Under the pieces are notes generated by a model. It ran no database searches. It had not been told where the DNA came from and saw nothing but the letters and a program-made list of their open reading frames with translations. A stretch of DNA of 55,510 nucleotides from IMG/VR virus record IMGVR_UViG_3300049005_000023, positions 1 through 55,510 of that record; one strand, 5' to 3'. The translations under genes and the position numbers were made by a program. Shown in pieces: positions 1-7,552 of the stretch. Numbering within the stretch: position 1 is the stretch's first letter; the number at the start of each line of letters is the position of its first letter. The DNA comes from a virus.

Positions 1-127
1 GGCGCCCGCCAAGGAACGCCCGAGAGTTGACGGGGTCGCGCACCCAACCGTGAAGCCGCTCGAGCTGATGCGCTGGCTCGTACGTCTTGTTACACCACCC
101 GGCGGTGTGGTGCTGGAGCCTTTCGCC
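1..127. repeat. Terminal direct repeat, left copy (assembly overlap)
   Basis: Bases 1-127 are identical to 55384-55510. The repeat lies inside one gene, the DPPY methyltransferase, and the reading frame continues exactly through the junction. A 127-base overlap equals a common maximum assembler k-mer, so the simplest reading is a circular contig whose ends were not trimmed, rather than a biological terminal repeat. The replicon or permuted genome would be about 55,383 bp. Confidence 0.95.
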
Positions 128-265
128 GGCTCCGGTACGACGGTCGAGGCGGCACTGCTGGAAGGCTTCCACTGCGTCACCATCGAGCGGGAGGCGGACT
201 ACCTCCCGCTCATCTTTCAGCGAATCCAAAGAGTTACACCCGGCCTGGGTGAATCAACTGCTTGA
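1..265 (+). CDS. DNA methyltransferase, C-terminal part (continued from the right end)
   Basis: This is the 3' part of the gene that begins at 54374; codons start at base 2 and the stop is TGA at 263-265. It carries the S-adenosylmethionine-binding motif I, FAGSGTT (residues 378-384 of the joined 424-aa protein), followed by a typical C-terminal segment with an Ile-Glu-Arg after strand 2. The target-binding DPPY motif lies in the other part. See the entry at 54374 for the whole protein. An internal GTG at 50 opens the same frame, but nothing suggests a separate gene. Confidence 0.9.
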   Translation, partial: APAKERPRVDGVAHPTVKPLELMRWLVRLVTPPGGVVLEPFAGSGTTVEAALLEGFHCVTIEREADYLPLIFQRIQRVTPGLGESTA

Positions 266-269
266 GGGC

Positions 270-297
270 TTTACAATGTCTATAGAATCTCTATAGA
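270..297 (+). promoter_or_regulatory. Promoter with CTATAG-N5-CTATAG dyad (site A)
   Basis: Half-sites CTATAG at 280-285 and 291-296 are separated by AATCT. A TTTACA (270-275) and TATAGA (292-297) with a 16-bp spacer form a sigma-70-like promoter reading right, so the second half-site coincides with the -10 element. It heads the unit starting at 344, whose ribosome site is the GAGGAGGGGG run at 330-340. The motif recurs about 15 times in the genome. Confidence 0.7.
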
Positions 298-343
298 CTG
301 GCGGTGCGGACACGGCGCCCGCACTGACCGAGGAGGGGGTCTC

Positions 344-583
344 ATGGCGGTTATCTGGACGGTGTACAGCGGGACGTTGAGCGGTCCGGCATCACGGACA
401 ACCCAGGACCCGGCCCAGGCCTTGCAGTGGGCGCGCGGGCTCGGACCGGAAGCCTTCGTGACGAATGACCGCGGCGGCGAACGGCGATTCGTCTGGTCGC
501 CAGAGTCCGACCGGCGCTGCGTCGGCGAGCTGCACAACGCGGTCATCGACCGGGCGCTCTCGCTGTCGGCGGTCTCCGGGTGA
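344..583 (+). CDS. Small hypothetical protein (79 aa)
   Basis: First gene of the rightward unit behind promoter site A, with a strong purine-rich Shine-Dalgarno sequence just upstream of the ATG. The 79-residue product has a short N-terminal beta-like segment and an acidic/basic middle part ending in an amphipathic helix; no catalytic motif, Cys pair or membrane segment is visible. Its stop overlaps the GTG start of the WhiB-like gene (GTGA), so the two are probably translationally coupled. I do not recognise a family; it may simply accompany the regulator. Confidence 0.7.
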   Translation: MAVIWTVYSGTLSGPASRTTQDPAQALQWARGLGPEAFVTNDRGGERRFVWSPESDRRCVGELHNAVIDRALSLSAVSG

Positions 584-921
584 GTGCCCACCGGGAGCAC
601 CGCCGCCGCGTTCTGGCGCGGTGGGCCGACTCGCTGAACGGCGCCTGGCGCCGCCGGGCGGCCTGCAACCCGGCGACCGGCGTTGCCCCGGACCCGTCCC
701 GTATCCCGGCGTTCTTCTCGCTCGAGGATGCCGACACGGTGTTCGATCTGCAGAAGCAACGTGAGGCGGCGCTGTTCTGCAACACGGCGTGTCCCGTGCA
801 GGCCGAGTGCCTGCAGTTCGCGCTGAACGTAGACGAGGAGTACGGCGTCTGGGGTGGTACTACGGAGACTGAACGGCGCTTGCTGGCGCGGAAGGTCCGC
901 AAAGGTCGGCAGCCAGTCTAG
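580..921 (+). CDS. WhiB-family transcriptional regulator
   Basis: A 113-aa WhiB-like (Wbl) protein. Wbl proteins bind a 4Fe-4S cluster through four cysteines and act with the host principal sigma factor; phage copies can override host wbl genes. Visible here: C29, C67, C71 and C77, the signature GVWGG turn at residues 89-93, and a basic C-terminal tail (RKVRKGRQ) for DNA contact. The central pair is CX3C (C67-C71) rather than the usual CX2C, while CX5C to C77 is standard. The GTG start overlaps the stop of the preceding gene. Wbl proteins are essentially confined to actinobacteria and their phages, which is the clearest host clue in the window. It is one candidate regulator of the CTATAG promoter family. 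Confidence 0.92.
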   Translation: MSAHREHRRRVLARWADSLNGAWRRRAACNPATGVAPDPSRIPAFFSLEDADTVFDLQKQREAALFCNTACPVQAECLQFALNVDEEYGVWGGTTETERRLLARKVRKGRQPV

Positions 922-955
922 CGCCGGGCACGCGATAGGCTGTACTATAACCAGA

Positions 956-972
956 CGATGAATTTTCTATAC
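956..972 (+). promoter_or_regulatory. Degenerate CTATAG-type dyad (site O)
   Basis: CGATGA (956-961), ATTTT, CTATAC (967-972): the same 6-5-6 geometry as the other sites but with changed bases, ending 3 bases before the AAGGAGGG ribosome site of the gene at 988. A further TATAAC lies at 946-951. No convincing -35 is present, so it could act as an operator or be a chance match. Confidence 0.4.
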
Positions 973-987
973 CAAGGAGGGTGCCGC

Positions 988-1269
988 ATGGCCACCGCCA
1001 ATGACCGCCGCGACACTTCCATCCGGCCTCCGGGAAGCAAGTACCCGTGGGCGCAATGGCAGGACGGGCAGTGGTGGACCATCGAGGCGGGCAAGGATTT
1101 CGACGCCACGATCAAGGCCATGCGAGACCAGCTTCACGTTCGTGCGAAAGCGACCAGCGTCAAGGTCCGCACGCGCACGGACAAGGTCTCCAAGATCACC
1201 TTCATCTTCCAAAGGGCCGGCGAGTCCGACGCCGCTTTCGAGAAGCGTTACATCAAAACTTCCAGCTGA
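988..1269 (+). CDS. Conserved phage protein of unknown function (93 aa)
   Basis: The ATG at 988 was chosen because a strong AAGGAGGG lies at 975-982; an in-frame ATG at 958 would place that sequence inside the gene. The 93-residue protein is basic, with several aromatic residues near the N-terminus (PWAQWQDGQWW) and an alternating Lys/Arg-Val segment (VKVRTRTDKVSKITFIFQ) that reads as beta strands with a positive face. The shape suggests a small nucleic-acid-binding protein, but that is inference. It sits between the WhiB and RNase H genes in the early unit. Confidence 0.75.
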   Translation: MATANDRRDTSIRPPGSKYPWAQWQDGQWWTIEAGKDFDATIKAMRDQLHVRAKATSVKVRTRTDKVSKITFIFQRAGESDAAFEKRYIKTSS

Positions 1270-1282
1270 GCACCACCAGACC

Positions 1283-1339
1283 GGCCACCCCGTTCCCGGG
1301 AAAGCCTGCCACGGCGGGCGAGTACGGCTCGGGGTGGCC
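1283..1339 (+). other. Inverted repeat in the leader of the RNase H gene
   Basis: GGCCACCCCG (1283-1292) and CGGGGTGGCC (1330-1339) are perfect 10-base complements separated by 37 bases that include smaller GC-rich repeats. The structure ends 27 bases before the RNase H ATG. There is no T-run, so it is more likely an mRNA fold in the intergenic leader than a terminator. Confidence 0.45.
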
Positions 1340-1366
1340 GTTCCACGTACGACACCGGGAGAAGAA

Positions 1367-1804
1367 ATGCTCGAGCTCTACACCGACGGATCCGCCGGCC
1401 CGACCAACCCCGGCCCGGGCGGATGGGCGGTCACCACGCAAACCGAGATGGTCCTGACCGGCTGGTCGGCCAGTACGACGAACATCCGGATGGAAGGCAT
1501 CGCGCTGCTGGAGGCCTTCGGCTGGCTGGCCGGACGACCGGGCACCATCCACACCGACAGCCGCCTGTGGGTGGACACCATCTACCAGTGGGCGCCGCTG
1601 TGGTCCGGGCGCGGGTGGCGGAAGGCCAACGGCGAGACACCGGCCAATCTGGAGCTGGTGCAGAACCTCTTTGAGGCGTCGGTTCGCGGTGTCGCACAGG
1701 CCGTATGGGTCCGAGGCCACAACGGCAACCCAGGCAACCGCCTGGCCGACGAGTGGGCGAACAAGGCCCGTAAGCAAAGGCTCGGACGTGCCCGGGTCTA
1801 CTGA
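1367..1804 (+). CDS. rnhA: Ribonuclease H (type I)
   Basis: A 145-aa RNase HI that would cleave RNA in RNA:DNA hybrids, for example removing primers beside the adjacent polymerase. The catalytic residues are in place: D7 in YTDGSAG, E43 in RMEG, D64 in HTDS, H118 in RGHNGN and D128 in LADEW. Length matches free-standing bacterial RNase HI. The ATG at 1367 follows a CACCGGGAGAAG ribosome site; the reading frame extends upstream to 1001 but that part overlaps the preceding gene and has no ribosome site. Its 3' end overlaps the polymerase start by 17 bases. Confidence 0.93.
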   Translation: MLELYTDGSAGPTNPGPGGWAVTTQTEMVLTGWSASTTNIRMEGIALLEAFGWLAGRPGTIHTDSRLWVDTIYQWAPLWSGRGWRKANGETPANLELVQNLFEASVRGVAQAVWVRGHNGNPGNRLADEWANKARKQRLGRARVY

Positions 1805-3590
1805 TATCCGCCTGCACTGGGTGCAGACGCTGGACGACGCGTTTGCGCTCAAGAGGTGGTTAGGCGAGCGCCGCCCAGGCGGCTGGCTTGGCGTGGATAC
1901 TGAATCCGGCGGCCTCGACTGGTGGCGGGACAAGCTTCGGCTCGTTCAGTTCGGCGACCGGCATCAGGGCTGGGCGATCGAGTCGTCGGAGTGGATGGGC
2001 CTGATCAAGGAGTGTATGACGGCGTACGAAGGCCCGCAGCTGCTCTGGAACGTGAAACATGACCTGCACTTCATGGAGGTCAACGGCATCCCGACGAAAC
2101 GTTGGTGGATGCACGACGGCCGCGCGATGACACATTTGCAGGAACCGTGGCGACGCACCGGGCTGAAGCCAACCGCCACCCGCAAGCTTGGTCAGTGGGC
2201 CGGGTACGGCGAGGCGCAGCTGAAGCAGGCGATGATGGCCGGCGGCTACGGCTACCACGACATCCCCATCGAGCTGTTCTGGCAGTACTCCGCCTTCGAC
2301 ACCGTCATCACTGCGCAGACCGGTGAGGAGGTCTGGCCGGGCATTGAGCAGTCATACCGCTCGATCTACGATCTGGAGCTCGCGTCGACGTTCGTGCTGA
2401 CCGACATGGAACGCCGAGGCATCATGACGGACCGGGACTGGATGGTCCGGCATCTGGATGAGTGGACCCAAGCTCAGGACGTGATCGCGCTCCGGCTGCG
2501 AAACGACTACTGGATCGGTAACCCGGCATCGGACCGCCAAGTAGAGAAGTCGTTGCGGGATCTGGCCGGCTGGGTGCCGATCGTCTTCACGGACAAAGGC
2601 AACATCAGCCTGGAACGCGAAGTACTGCAGGGGATCGGGCATCCGATAGCCGACCTGGTGGTCGAGTGGCGCCAGCTGAAACGGCTGAGGGAGTACGCCT
2701 CCAGCCATCTGGAGCTCGCCGGTCCTGATGGGCGCCTGCACTGCAAGATCAACCCGCTGGGCACCCGCACTGGGCGCGAGTCGGCGAGCTCTCCCAATTT
2801 GCAGAACCTACCTCGCGACGACAACCGGATCCGGAACGGGTTTATTGCTTCGCCCGGTACAAAGCTTTTATTTGCCGATTATGATCAAATAGAAGGCCGA
2901 TTGTTTGCCTCTTTCAGCGGTGATGTAAATATGCTGGCAAGCATTAGATACGGAGATGAGATGACGGGCCGTGGTTACAGCGGCTACGACATGCACTCGA
3001 TGGCAGCCCGGATGATTTTCGGGATCGGGGTGGATCAGCCGGTCCCGAAAACACACCGGAACAAGGCAAAGACTGGGCAGTTCTCCAAGATCTATGGGGT
3101 CGGACTGGATAAGTTTGCCGCGCGCAACGGTATGACGCTGGATGAGGCGCGGGCCTTCTTTGCGGTGTACGAGGGGCAGTTTCCGGAGACCCGGAAATCC
3201 GGGTTCCAGTCCCGTATCACCAAGGAGCTGATCGACCGGGAGTGGGCCGAGGGTGAGGCCTACGTACTGACGGCGTACGGCCGAAAGGAGCCGTGCTACC
3301 CGAGCCAGGCGTACAAAGCCTTGAACTACAAGATTCAGGGCACCGCGGCCGACGTGCTGAAAGACCGGAAGGTTGCCCTGAGCAAGACCTGGCTGGGCGA
3401 GTGCATGCTGCTGAGCATTCACGACGAGGTGATTTTTGAAATCCCGGAAGACTCCGTAGCCGAAGCCGTACGAACAGTCCGAGAGACGATGCCGGAGCGA
3501 GACAAATTCCAGGTCCCCCTAACTGTTGGGATCGCAATCGGGGATCGGTGGGGCGAGAAGACCGACGTACCGGCATCCTATGCGGCATGA
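1788..3590 (+). CDS. polA: Family A DNA polymerase with 3'-5' exonuclease domain
   Basis: The 600-aa replicative polymerase of the phage. The N-terminal proofreading domain begins with the exo I motif VDTES (D37, E39). The polymerase domain shows motif A DYDQIEGR (364-371), the O-helix motif B with R, K and Y spaced as RNKAKTGQFSKIYG (about 424-437) and motif C HDE (545-547). No 5'-3' exonuclease domain is present, as is usual in phages. The GTG at 1788 is preferred because it lies just inside the RNase H gene; earlier in-frame starts lie deep inside that gene. About 110 bases around motif A (2841-2960) are markedly AT-richer in codon choice than the rest. It works with the SNF2 helicase downstream and the primase-helicase at 47876. 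Confidence 0.93.
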   Translation: MPGSTDIRLHWVQTLDDAFALKRWLGERRPGGWLGVDTESGGLDWWRDKLRLVQFGDRHQGWAIESSEWMGLIKECMTAYEGPQLLWNVKHDLHFMEVNGIPTKRWWMHDGRAMTHLQEPWRRTGLKPTATRKLGQWAGYGEAQLKQAMMAGGYGYHDIPIELFWQYSAFDTVITAQTGEEVWPGIEQSYRSIYDLELASTFVLTDMERRGIMTDRDWMVRHLDEWTQAQDVIALRLRNDYWIGNPASDRQVEKSLRDLAGWVPIVFTDKGNISLEREVLQGIGHPIADLVVEWRQLKRLREYASSHLELAGPDGRLHCKINPLGTRTGRESASSPNLQNLPRDDNRIRNGFIASPGTKLLFADYDQIEGRLFASFSGDVNMLASIRYGDEMTGRGYSGYDMHSMAARMIFGIGVDQPVPKTHRNKAKTGQFSKIYGVGLDKFAARNGMTLDEARAFFAVYEGQFPETRKSGFQSRITKELIDREWAEGEAYVLTAYGRKEPCYPSQAYKALNYKIQGTAADVLKDRKVALSKTWLGECMLLSIHDEVIFEIPEDSVAEAVRTVRETMPERDKFQVPLTVGIAIGDRWGEKTDVPASYAA

Positions 3591-3601
3591 CATATACGTG
3601 C

Positions 3602-3630
3602 TTGACACGGTATCTATAGCATGGTTATAT
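3602..3630 (+). promoter_or_regulatory. Strong promoter with CTATAG element (site B)
   Basis: TTGACA (3602-3607), 17-bp spacer, TTATAT (3625-3630). Inside it CTATAG (3614-3619), CATGG and TTATAT reproduce the 6-5-6 dyad with a degenerate right half that is the -10 hexamer. It lies 11 bases after the polymerase stop and would transcribe the 3862-7443 block with a leader of about 225 nt. Confidence 0.75.
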
Positions 3631-3861
3631 CGTCGTATCGACATGGCCGAGCTAGTCGGGCCGAGGTCAGGCATGGTACGGCGCGCCGCGTCGGGGCCAG
3701 GCGAGGAGAACACAGGACGATCGGCAAGCACCAGAGTTCGAGCCTCTGGCGTCCACGCTGGTCAGGGCACGGCAAGTCGGTGTTTGGCGTTGCAAGGCCC
3801 GGCAAGTCTCCGCATAGCAGGGCTCCGCAAGGCAAGGGCACCACAACAACCGGGAGAAGTA
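3631..3861 (+). other. Long structured leader without a gene
   Basis: Between promoter site B and the ATG at 3862 no coding sequence with a ribosome site is seen. The stretch contains a hairpin at 3731-3749 (CCAGAG, loop TTCGAGC, CTCTGG) that looks like a tRNA T-arm, and the hexamer GGCAAG four times (3723, 3771, 3801, 3831) with spacings of 48, 30 and 30. No matching acceptor or anticodon stem was found, so no tRNA is called. A cis-acting RNA leader or small RNA is possible. Confidence 0.4.
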
Positions 3862-4440
3862 ATGATCAAGTTCCGTATCGACATTCAAGGCACAGCGCCG
3901 CTACTGATGCACAGCAGCCGCTTGTCCAACCCGCTTGACCCCGCCACTAAGGCGCTGAAGAAGGTCACAGGGAAGCGCAGCAAAACCGACGAGGACCACG
4001 CCGAAGCGTCCCGCTTGGAGCATGCCGGCGGGCTCTACATCGATGCCGACCTCGGCCCATTCGTACCGGCTGAGAACATCAGCCGGAGCTTGGTGGACGG
4101 CGCGAAGCTGTCCAAGCGCGGAGTCAAGGTGACCCGTGGGCTGTTCATCGAAACAGACGTGAACGCGCTAGTTTACCGAGGACCCCGCGACGTGGAAGGG
4201 CTGTGGAAGGACGAGAATTTCCGGCACATGGCTTCGGTCAAGGTCGGCACGTCCAGAGTGATGCGCTGCCGCCCGCACTTCAAGGATTGGCAGGTCTCGG
4301 CAGACGGCCTGCTCGACGCCAACATCCTGGATCTGGACGAGCTGTCGGACATCGCGACCACTGCCGGTCAGGTCATCGGGCTCGGTGACTGGCGTCCGCG
4401 CTTCGGCCGCTATACCGCAACGATCACCGAGCTGAAGTAA
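3862..4440 (+). CDS. Conserved phage protein, unknown function (192 aa)
   Basis: Starts at ATG 3862 behind CCGGGAGAAGT; the frame is open further upstream but without a ribosome site. The protein opens with a beta strand (IKFRIDIQGTAPLLMHS), has a Lys-rich segment around residues 30-50 (ALKKVTGKRSKTDEDHAE), and ends with more strand-like segments (GDWRPRFGRYTATI). No Walker or nuclease motif is visible. Position in the replication block suggests nucleic-acid binding. The N-terminal pattern faintly recalls RAMP-type RNA-binding folds, but this is only an impression; a profile search would decide. Stop and next start overlap (TAATG). Confidence 0.65.
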   Translation: MIKFRIDIQGTAPLLMHSSRLSNPLDPATKALKKVTGKRSKTDEDHAEASRLEHAGGLYIDADLGPFVPAENISRSLVDGAKLSKRGVKVTRGLFIETDVNALVYRGPRDVEGLWKDENFRHMASVKVGTSRVMRCRPHFKDWQVSADGLLDANILDLDELSDIATTAGQVIGLGDWRPRFGRYTATITELK

Positions 4441-4988
4441 TGGCACCGTTCGAACCGATCGGTCCTACGGCACGCTGGAAAACCGTTTACGAAGAGGTTC
4501 TGATCAAGAAGCGCCGGGATCAGATCGCCACGTATGAAGAGATCGGCGAGGTTCTAGGGCTGCACCCGGAAGATGCGCGGCATACCATTCAGATGGTCGT
4601 ACGCCGGGCAGCCAAAGAGCTACTGCTGCGCAACGATACTGCGTTGGAGGCAATCAACAACGTCGGGTATCGGCTGGTCATGCCGGACGAGCACACCGGC
4701 CTTGCACGTCGGCAGCAGAGACGTTCCAGCCGGGCACTGCAGCAGGGACACCAGCAAGTCACGCACGTCGACTTCACCAAGATGGATCCTGAAGCCCGCA
4801 AGGCAATAGAGACAATGGCGAACGCCTTTGCGATGCAGATGGAGTTTAACCGTCGTCTGGACGTTCGGCAGCAAAACCTGAAGAAGGCGTTGAACTCGGT
4901 GGTCAAACGGCAGGATCGCACGGAGGAAGAAACCCGACAGCGCCTCGAAGATCTAGAGCGGAAGATCCGCGAGTTGGGCGACAACTAA
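4440..4988 (+). CDS. Winged-helix/HTH protein with C-terminal coiled coil
   Basis: A 182-aa protein with two parts. Residues 15-75 contain an HTH-like stretch (TYEEIGEVLGLHPEDARHTI) followed by a helix and a short wing ending NNVGYRLVMP. Residues 110-180 are a long charged helix with heptad-like spacing (LKKALNSVVKRQDRTEEE...LEDLERKIRELG), likely a dimerising coiled coil. This architecture fits a dimeric DNA-binding protein, and it is one candidate for the factor reading the symmetrical CTATAG elements; an origin- or replication-associated role is equally possible. ATG overlaps the previous stop and its own stop overlaps the next ATG, so it is within an operon. Confidence 0.65.
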   Translation: MAPFEPIGPTARWKTVYEEVLIKKRRDQIATYEEIGEVLGLHPEDARHTIQMVVRRAAKELLLRNDTALEAINNVGYRLVMPDEHTGLARRQQRRSSRALQQGHQQVTHVDFTKMDPEARKAIETMANAFAMQMEFNRRLDVRQQNLKKALNSVVKRQDRTEEETRQRLEDLERKIRELGDN

Positions 4989-5458
4989 TGCGCCTTTTTG
5001 TCCTGGACCCCGGCAAAGCCTCCGGCTGGTTCTGCGTTGACTTCACCGTCGGCGGCTGGACCGGCGGGGAGCTCCCGCATGAGCAGATGCTGGACTGGCT
5101 GGACCCTCGGCACGGCAACGACTCGCCGCTGACCCTGTGGCGTCTGGACCGTGTGGTCACGGAGGCTTTCCGCATCGGCCCGCAGACCTACCAGAACGTC
5201 TCGTCCGACGCCGAGGCCTGGTCCATCAAGCAGATCGGCGCCGTCGAGATGTGGTGCCGCCGTTTGCAGTTGCCTATGGACCGCCAGATGCCGTCAGCGA
5301 TGAAGTACGACGAGGACGGCAGCAAGCTGAAGAAACTGGATTGGTGGCCCGCGATGCCCGGCGTGAAAGGCGAGAAGGGTCACCGCCGCGCCGCGGCGAA
5401 GCACGCGCTGAAGTGGGGCGTCGACCACCGCTTCATCGACCCGGGGGTGTTCCTGTGA
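4988..5458 (+). CDS. RuvC-like Holliday junction resolvase (RNase H fold)
   Basis: A 156-aa protein with the start of a RuvC/RNase H fold: LDPGKASGW (D7) and, after the second strand region, VVTEAF (E59). The C-terminal helix GHRRAAAKHAL resembles the RuvC motif with His and AxxHAL, but the usual acidic residue just before A-x-x-H is replaced by Ala. Thus only two of the normal carboxylates are obvious; nearby D or E residues may compensate. In phages this family resolves branched replication intermediates before packaging. It overlaps the helicase gene by four bases (GTGA). Confidence 0.75.
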   Translation: MRLFVLDPGKASGWFCVDFTVGGWTGGELPHEQMLDWLDPRHGNDSPLTLWRLDRVVTEAFRIGPQTYQNVSSDAEAWSIKQIGAVEMWCRRLQLPMDRQMPSAMKYDEDGSKLKKLDWWPAMPGVKGEKGHRRAAAKHALKWGVDHRFIDPGVFL

Positions 5459-7443
5459 TCGCCGACTACGATCCTGCCAGCAACCACTTCATCCTGCACA
5501 CCAGCCTCACCGAGAAAGACCTGGCACGCCAGGTCCCCGGCGCATCCTGGCAGGAGCGGATGCCGAACACCTACACCGGTCAGCCCGGTACCTGGGTGGT
5601 CACCGCGAGCTGGCCGGCGTACTGCGCGATCAACGGGATCTTCAAGCACACCCTCACCCCCTCGGAAAGCTACCGCGAATGGGCAGAGACGTCCTGGAAA
5701 ACCCTCTACGAGCCGCTGACGCTGACACGGTTCAGCACCGACGCGAACATCGGCCCGGGTCCGATTGCCGCGCGGCTGTGGCCGTTGCAGCGCGTCGCCG
5801 TGCAGACGATGGTGTGGGCGGAGAAGTACCTGGTCCTGGACGACATGGGCGGGGGGAAGACGGCCACCACCCTCGCGGCGCTGAAGCTGGCCGCCGCGGT
5901 GCACGGTGAGGCCGCGGTGTTCCCGGCGATCATCGTCTGCCCGAACAAGGTCCGCCGGTCGTGGAAGAAGATCGCCCATGAGGATCTCGGCGACGGCAAG
6001 GGCCCGCTGTGGCCCGAGCTCCGGCTGGAGGCCATGCCGAAGGGCAAGGCCGCACAGCGCAAGGTGCTGGAGCGGTTCCTGCGGAAAGAGCACGATCCCG
6101 AAGGCGGCAACTGTGCTCCCGAGATCTGCGGCGGGACACGCTACGACCCGTGCGGGCGAGCGTGGCCTGAAGGCGACCCGGACACCTGGCCCCAAGTGCT
6201 CGTTATCAACTGGGAGGCGCTGCGCCTGCTGTCCCGGGTGGAGAAGTTCGGGCAGATCGAGCTCGCCGAGAAGGACCGCACCCCCGGCCCGCTGAACGAG
6301 ATCCCGTGGCGGACCTTCGCCGCCGACGAGGTGCACCGGGCGAAGAACCGTACCGCGCTGCAGACCCGCGCGCTGAAGGCGATCGCGAACGGTACGCCGT
6401 CCGTCGGCACCGGACCCTGCCGGTTCCGATGGGGGCTCACCGGCACTCTCGTATCCGAAGATGCTGCCGAGGCCTGGAGCATCTGGAACCTGATCGACCC
6501 TGGCGCGCACCCGGCGTACACCCGGTTTGTGGACCGGTACGCCACACAGCTCTACAACGGCTGGGGTGGGATGGAGATCGGCGGCCTGAAGCCGGAGACC
6601 GCGGAGGAGTACCACGCCGCGCACCTGCCCTTCAGCATCCGCAGGCTGCGTGAGCAGTTCGACCCGTTCAAACCGAGGCGGGTGCACCAGACGCTGACTG
6701 TCCCGATGGAGACCAAGCAGGCCAAGGCGTACCACGAGCTCCGTAAGAACATGGCTGCTGCGCTGGACGGCGGCACGCTGACCGCGACCGAGAACATGCA
6801 CAAGTCCAACCGGCTCTTCCAGCTTGCGCAGGCATGGGGCGAGATGGTCGACAAGGGCCGGCGCGACCCGATCAGCGGCGAGCCGATCCTGGACCTGTTG
6901 CTGAAGGCACCTTCCAACAAGGTCAGCGCGATGCTGGAGATCATCGAGGACTTCGGCATCTCTTCGCGGCCGGGTCCGGGCAACGGCCGGGCGATCGTCT
7001 TCGGCGCGCAGTCCCGCCAGCTGATCGGCCTGTGCGAAGACGCGCTGAACAAGGCAAAAATCCCATACAGCCTGATTGCCGGCGGGATGTCAGACAGCGC
7101 ACAAGACCTGCAGGAACGCCGTTTCGAGACGGGGCAGACCCGGGTATGCCTGTGCGTGGTCTCGGCTGCGAAGGAAGGCCTGAACAGCCTGGTGCGCGCG
7201 GACACGCTGGTCTTCCTGCAGAAGTCCGACAGCAACAACGACAATGAGCAGTTCCGAGGCCGTATCGACCGGCCGGGGCAGACTGCGAAATCGGTGACCT
7301 TCATTGACGTGGTCTCGGAGGGGACGCTGGAGGAGTTCGTGCAGAAGGAACGGCTGGAAGAGAAAGCCGCAACCCTGCAGCAGTTCCTGCAGGACGCCCG
7401 GGTGCTGCAAGAGATGCTCCGGTTCCCAGGGACGTCGGGGTGA
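5455..7443 (+). CDS. SNF2-type superfamily 2 DNA helicase/translocase
   Basis: A 662-aa helicase starting at GTG 5455 within the resolvase stop. The N-terminal ~100 residues are a possible DNA-binding domain; then motif I DDMGGGKTATT (about 129-139), motif II DEVH (about 292-295), LTGT motif III, and the C-terminal RecA lobe with motif VI QFRGRIDRPGQ followed by TFIDVVSEGTLEEFV. That is the SNF2/Rad54-like set (DEXH, Q-x-x-GR-x-DR-x-GQ). A short Cys-containing insertion (NCAPEICGG...DPCGRAW) between motifs Ia and II might bind zinc. Probable role: remodelling at the fork or recombination together with the adjacent nuclease and Sak4-like protein. Confidence 0.9.
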   Translation: MIADYDPASNHFILHTSLTEKDLARQVPGASWQERMPNTYTGQPGTWVVTASWPAYCAINGIFKHTLTPSESYREWAETSWKTLYEPLTLTRFSTDANIGPGPIAARLWPLQRVAVQTMVWAEKYLVLDDMGGGKTATTLAALKLAAAVHGEAAVFPAIIVCPNKVRRSWKKIAHEDLGDGKGPLWPELRLEAMPKGKAAQRKVLERFLRKEHDPEGGNCAPEICGGTRYDPCGRAWPEGDPDTWPQVLVINWEALRLLSRVEKFGQIELAEKDRTPGPLNEIPWRTFAADEVHRAKNRTALQTRALKAIANGTPSVGTGPCRFRWGLTGTLVSEDAAEAWSIWNLIDPGAHPAYTRFVDRYATQLYNGWGGMEIGGLKPETAEEYHAAHLPFSIRRLREQFDPFKPRRVHQTLTVPMETKQAKAYHELRKNMAAALDGGTLTATENMHKSNRLFQLAQAWGEMVDKGRRDPISGEPILDLLLKAPSNKVSAMLEIIEDFGISSRPGPGNGRAIVFGAQSRQLIGLCEDALNKAKIPYSLIAGGMSDSAQDLQERRFETGQTRVCLCVVSAAKEGLNSLVRADTLVFLQKSDSNNDNEQFRGRIDRPGQTAKSVTFIDVVSEGTLEEFVQKERLEEKAATLQQFLQDARVLQEMLRFPGTSG

Positions 7444-7552
7444 CAGAACGTGCTCCGTACTGCGTCTGCCCGTCCCGGGCATCGAAGTACAAGCAGCTGC
7501 CCGGCTCGGTTTTCTGGGGTCTGGCCTGCTGCGGGAGACCCCTCCGGAAAGA

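Noticed and set aside
1-127. Biological direct terminal repeat of a linear phage genome
   Set aside because: The length equals an assembler k-mer and the repeat lies inside a gene in the same frame; an untrimmed circular contig is simpler.
3731-3749. tRNA gene suggested by a T-arm-like hairpin with TTCGAGC loop
   Set aside because: No matching acceptor, D or anticodon stems at the required distances, and no 3' pairing partner for the 7 bases after the hairpin.
3526-3861. N-terminal extension of the 192-aa gene to 3526
   Set aside because: It would run through the polymerase end, promoter site B and the leader without a ribosome site; ATG 3862 has a clear one.
5380-6801. 473-codon open frame on the minus strand antisense to the helicase
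   Set aside because: High-GC shadow of the SNF2 helicase, Arg/Pro/Gly/Val-rich, no ribosome site, and the plus frame has all helicase motifs.
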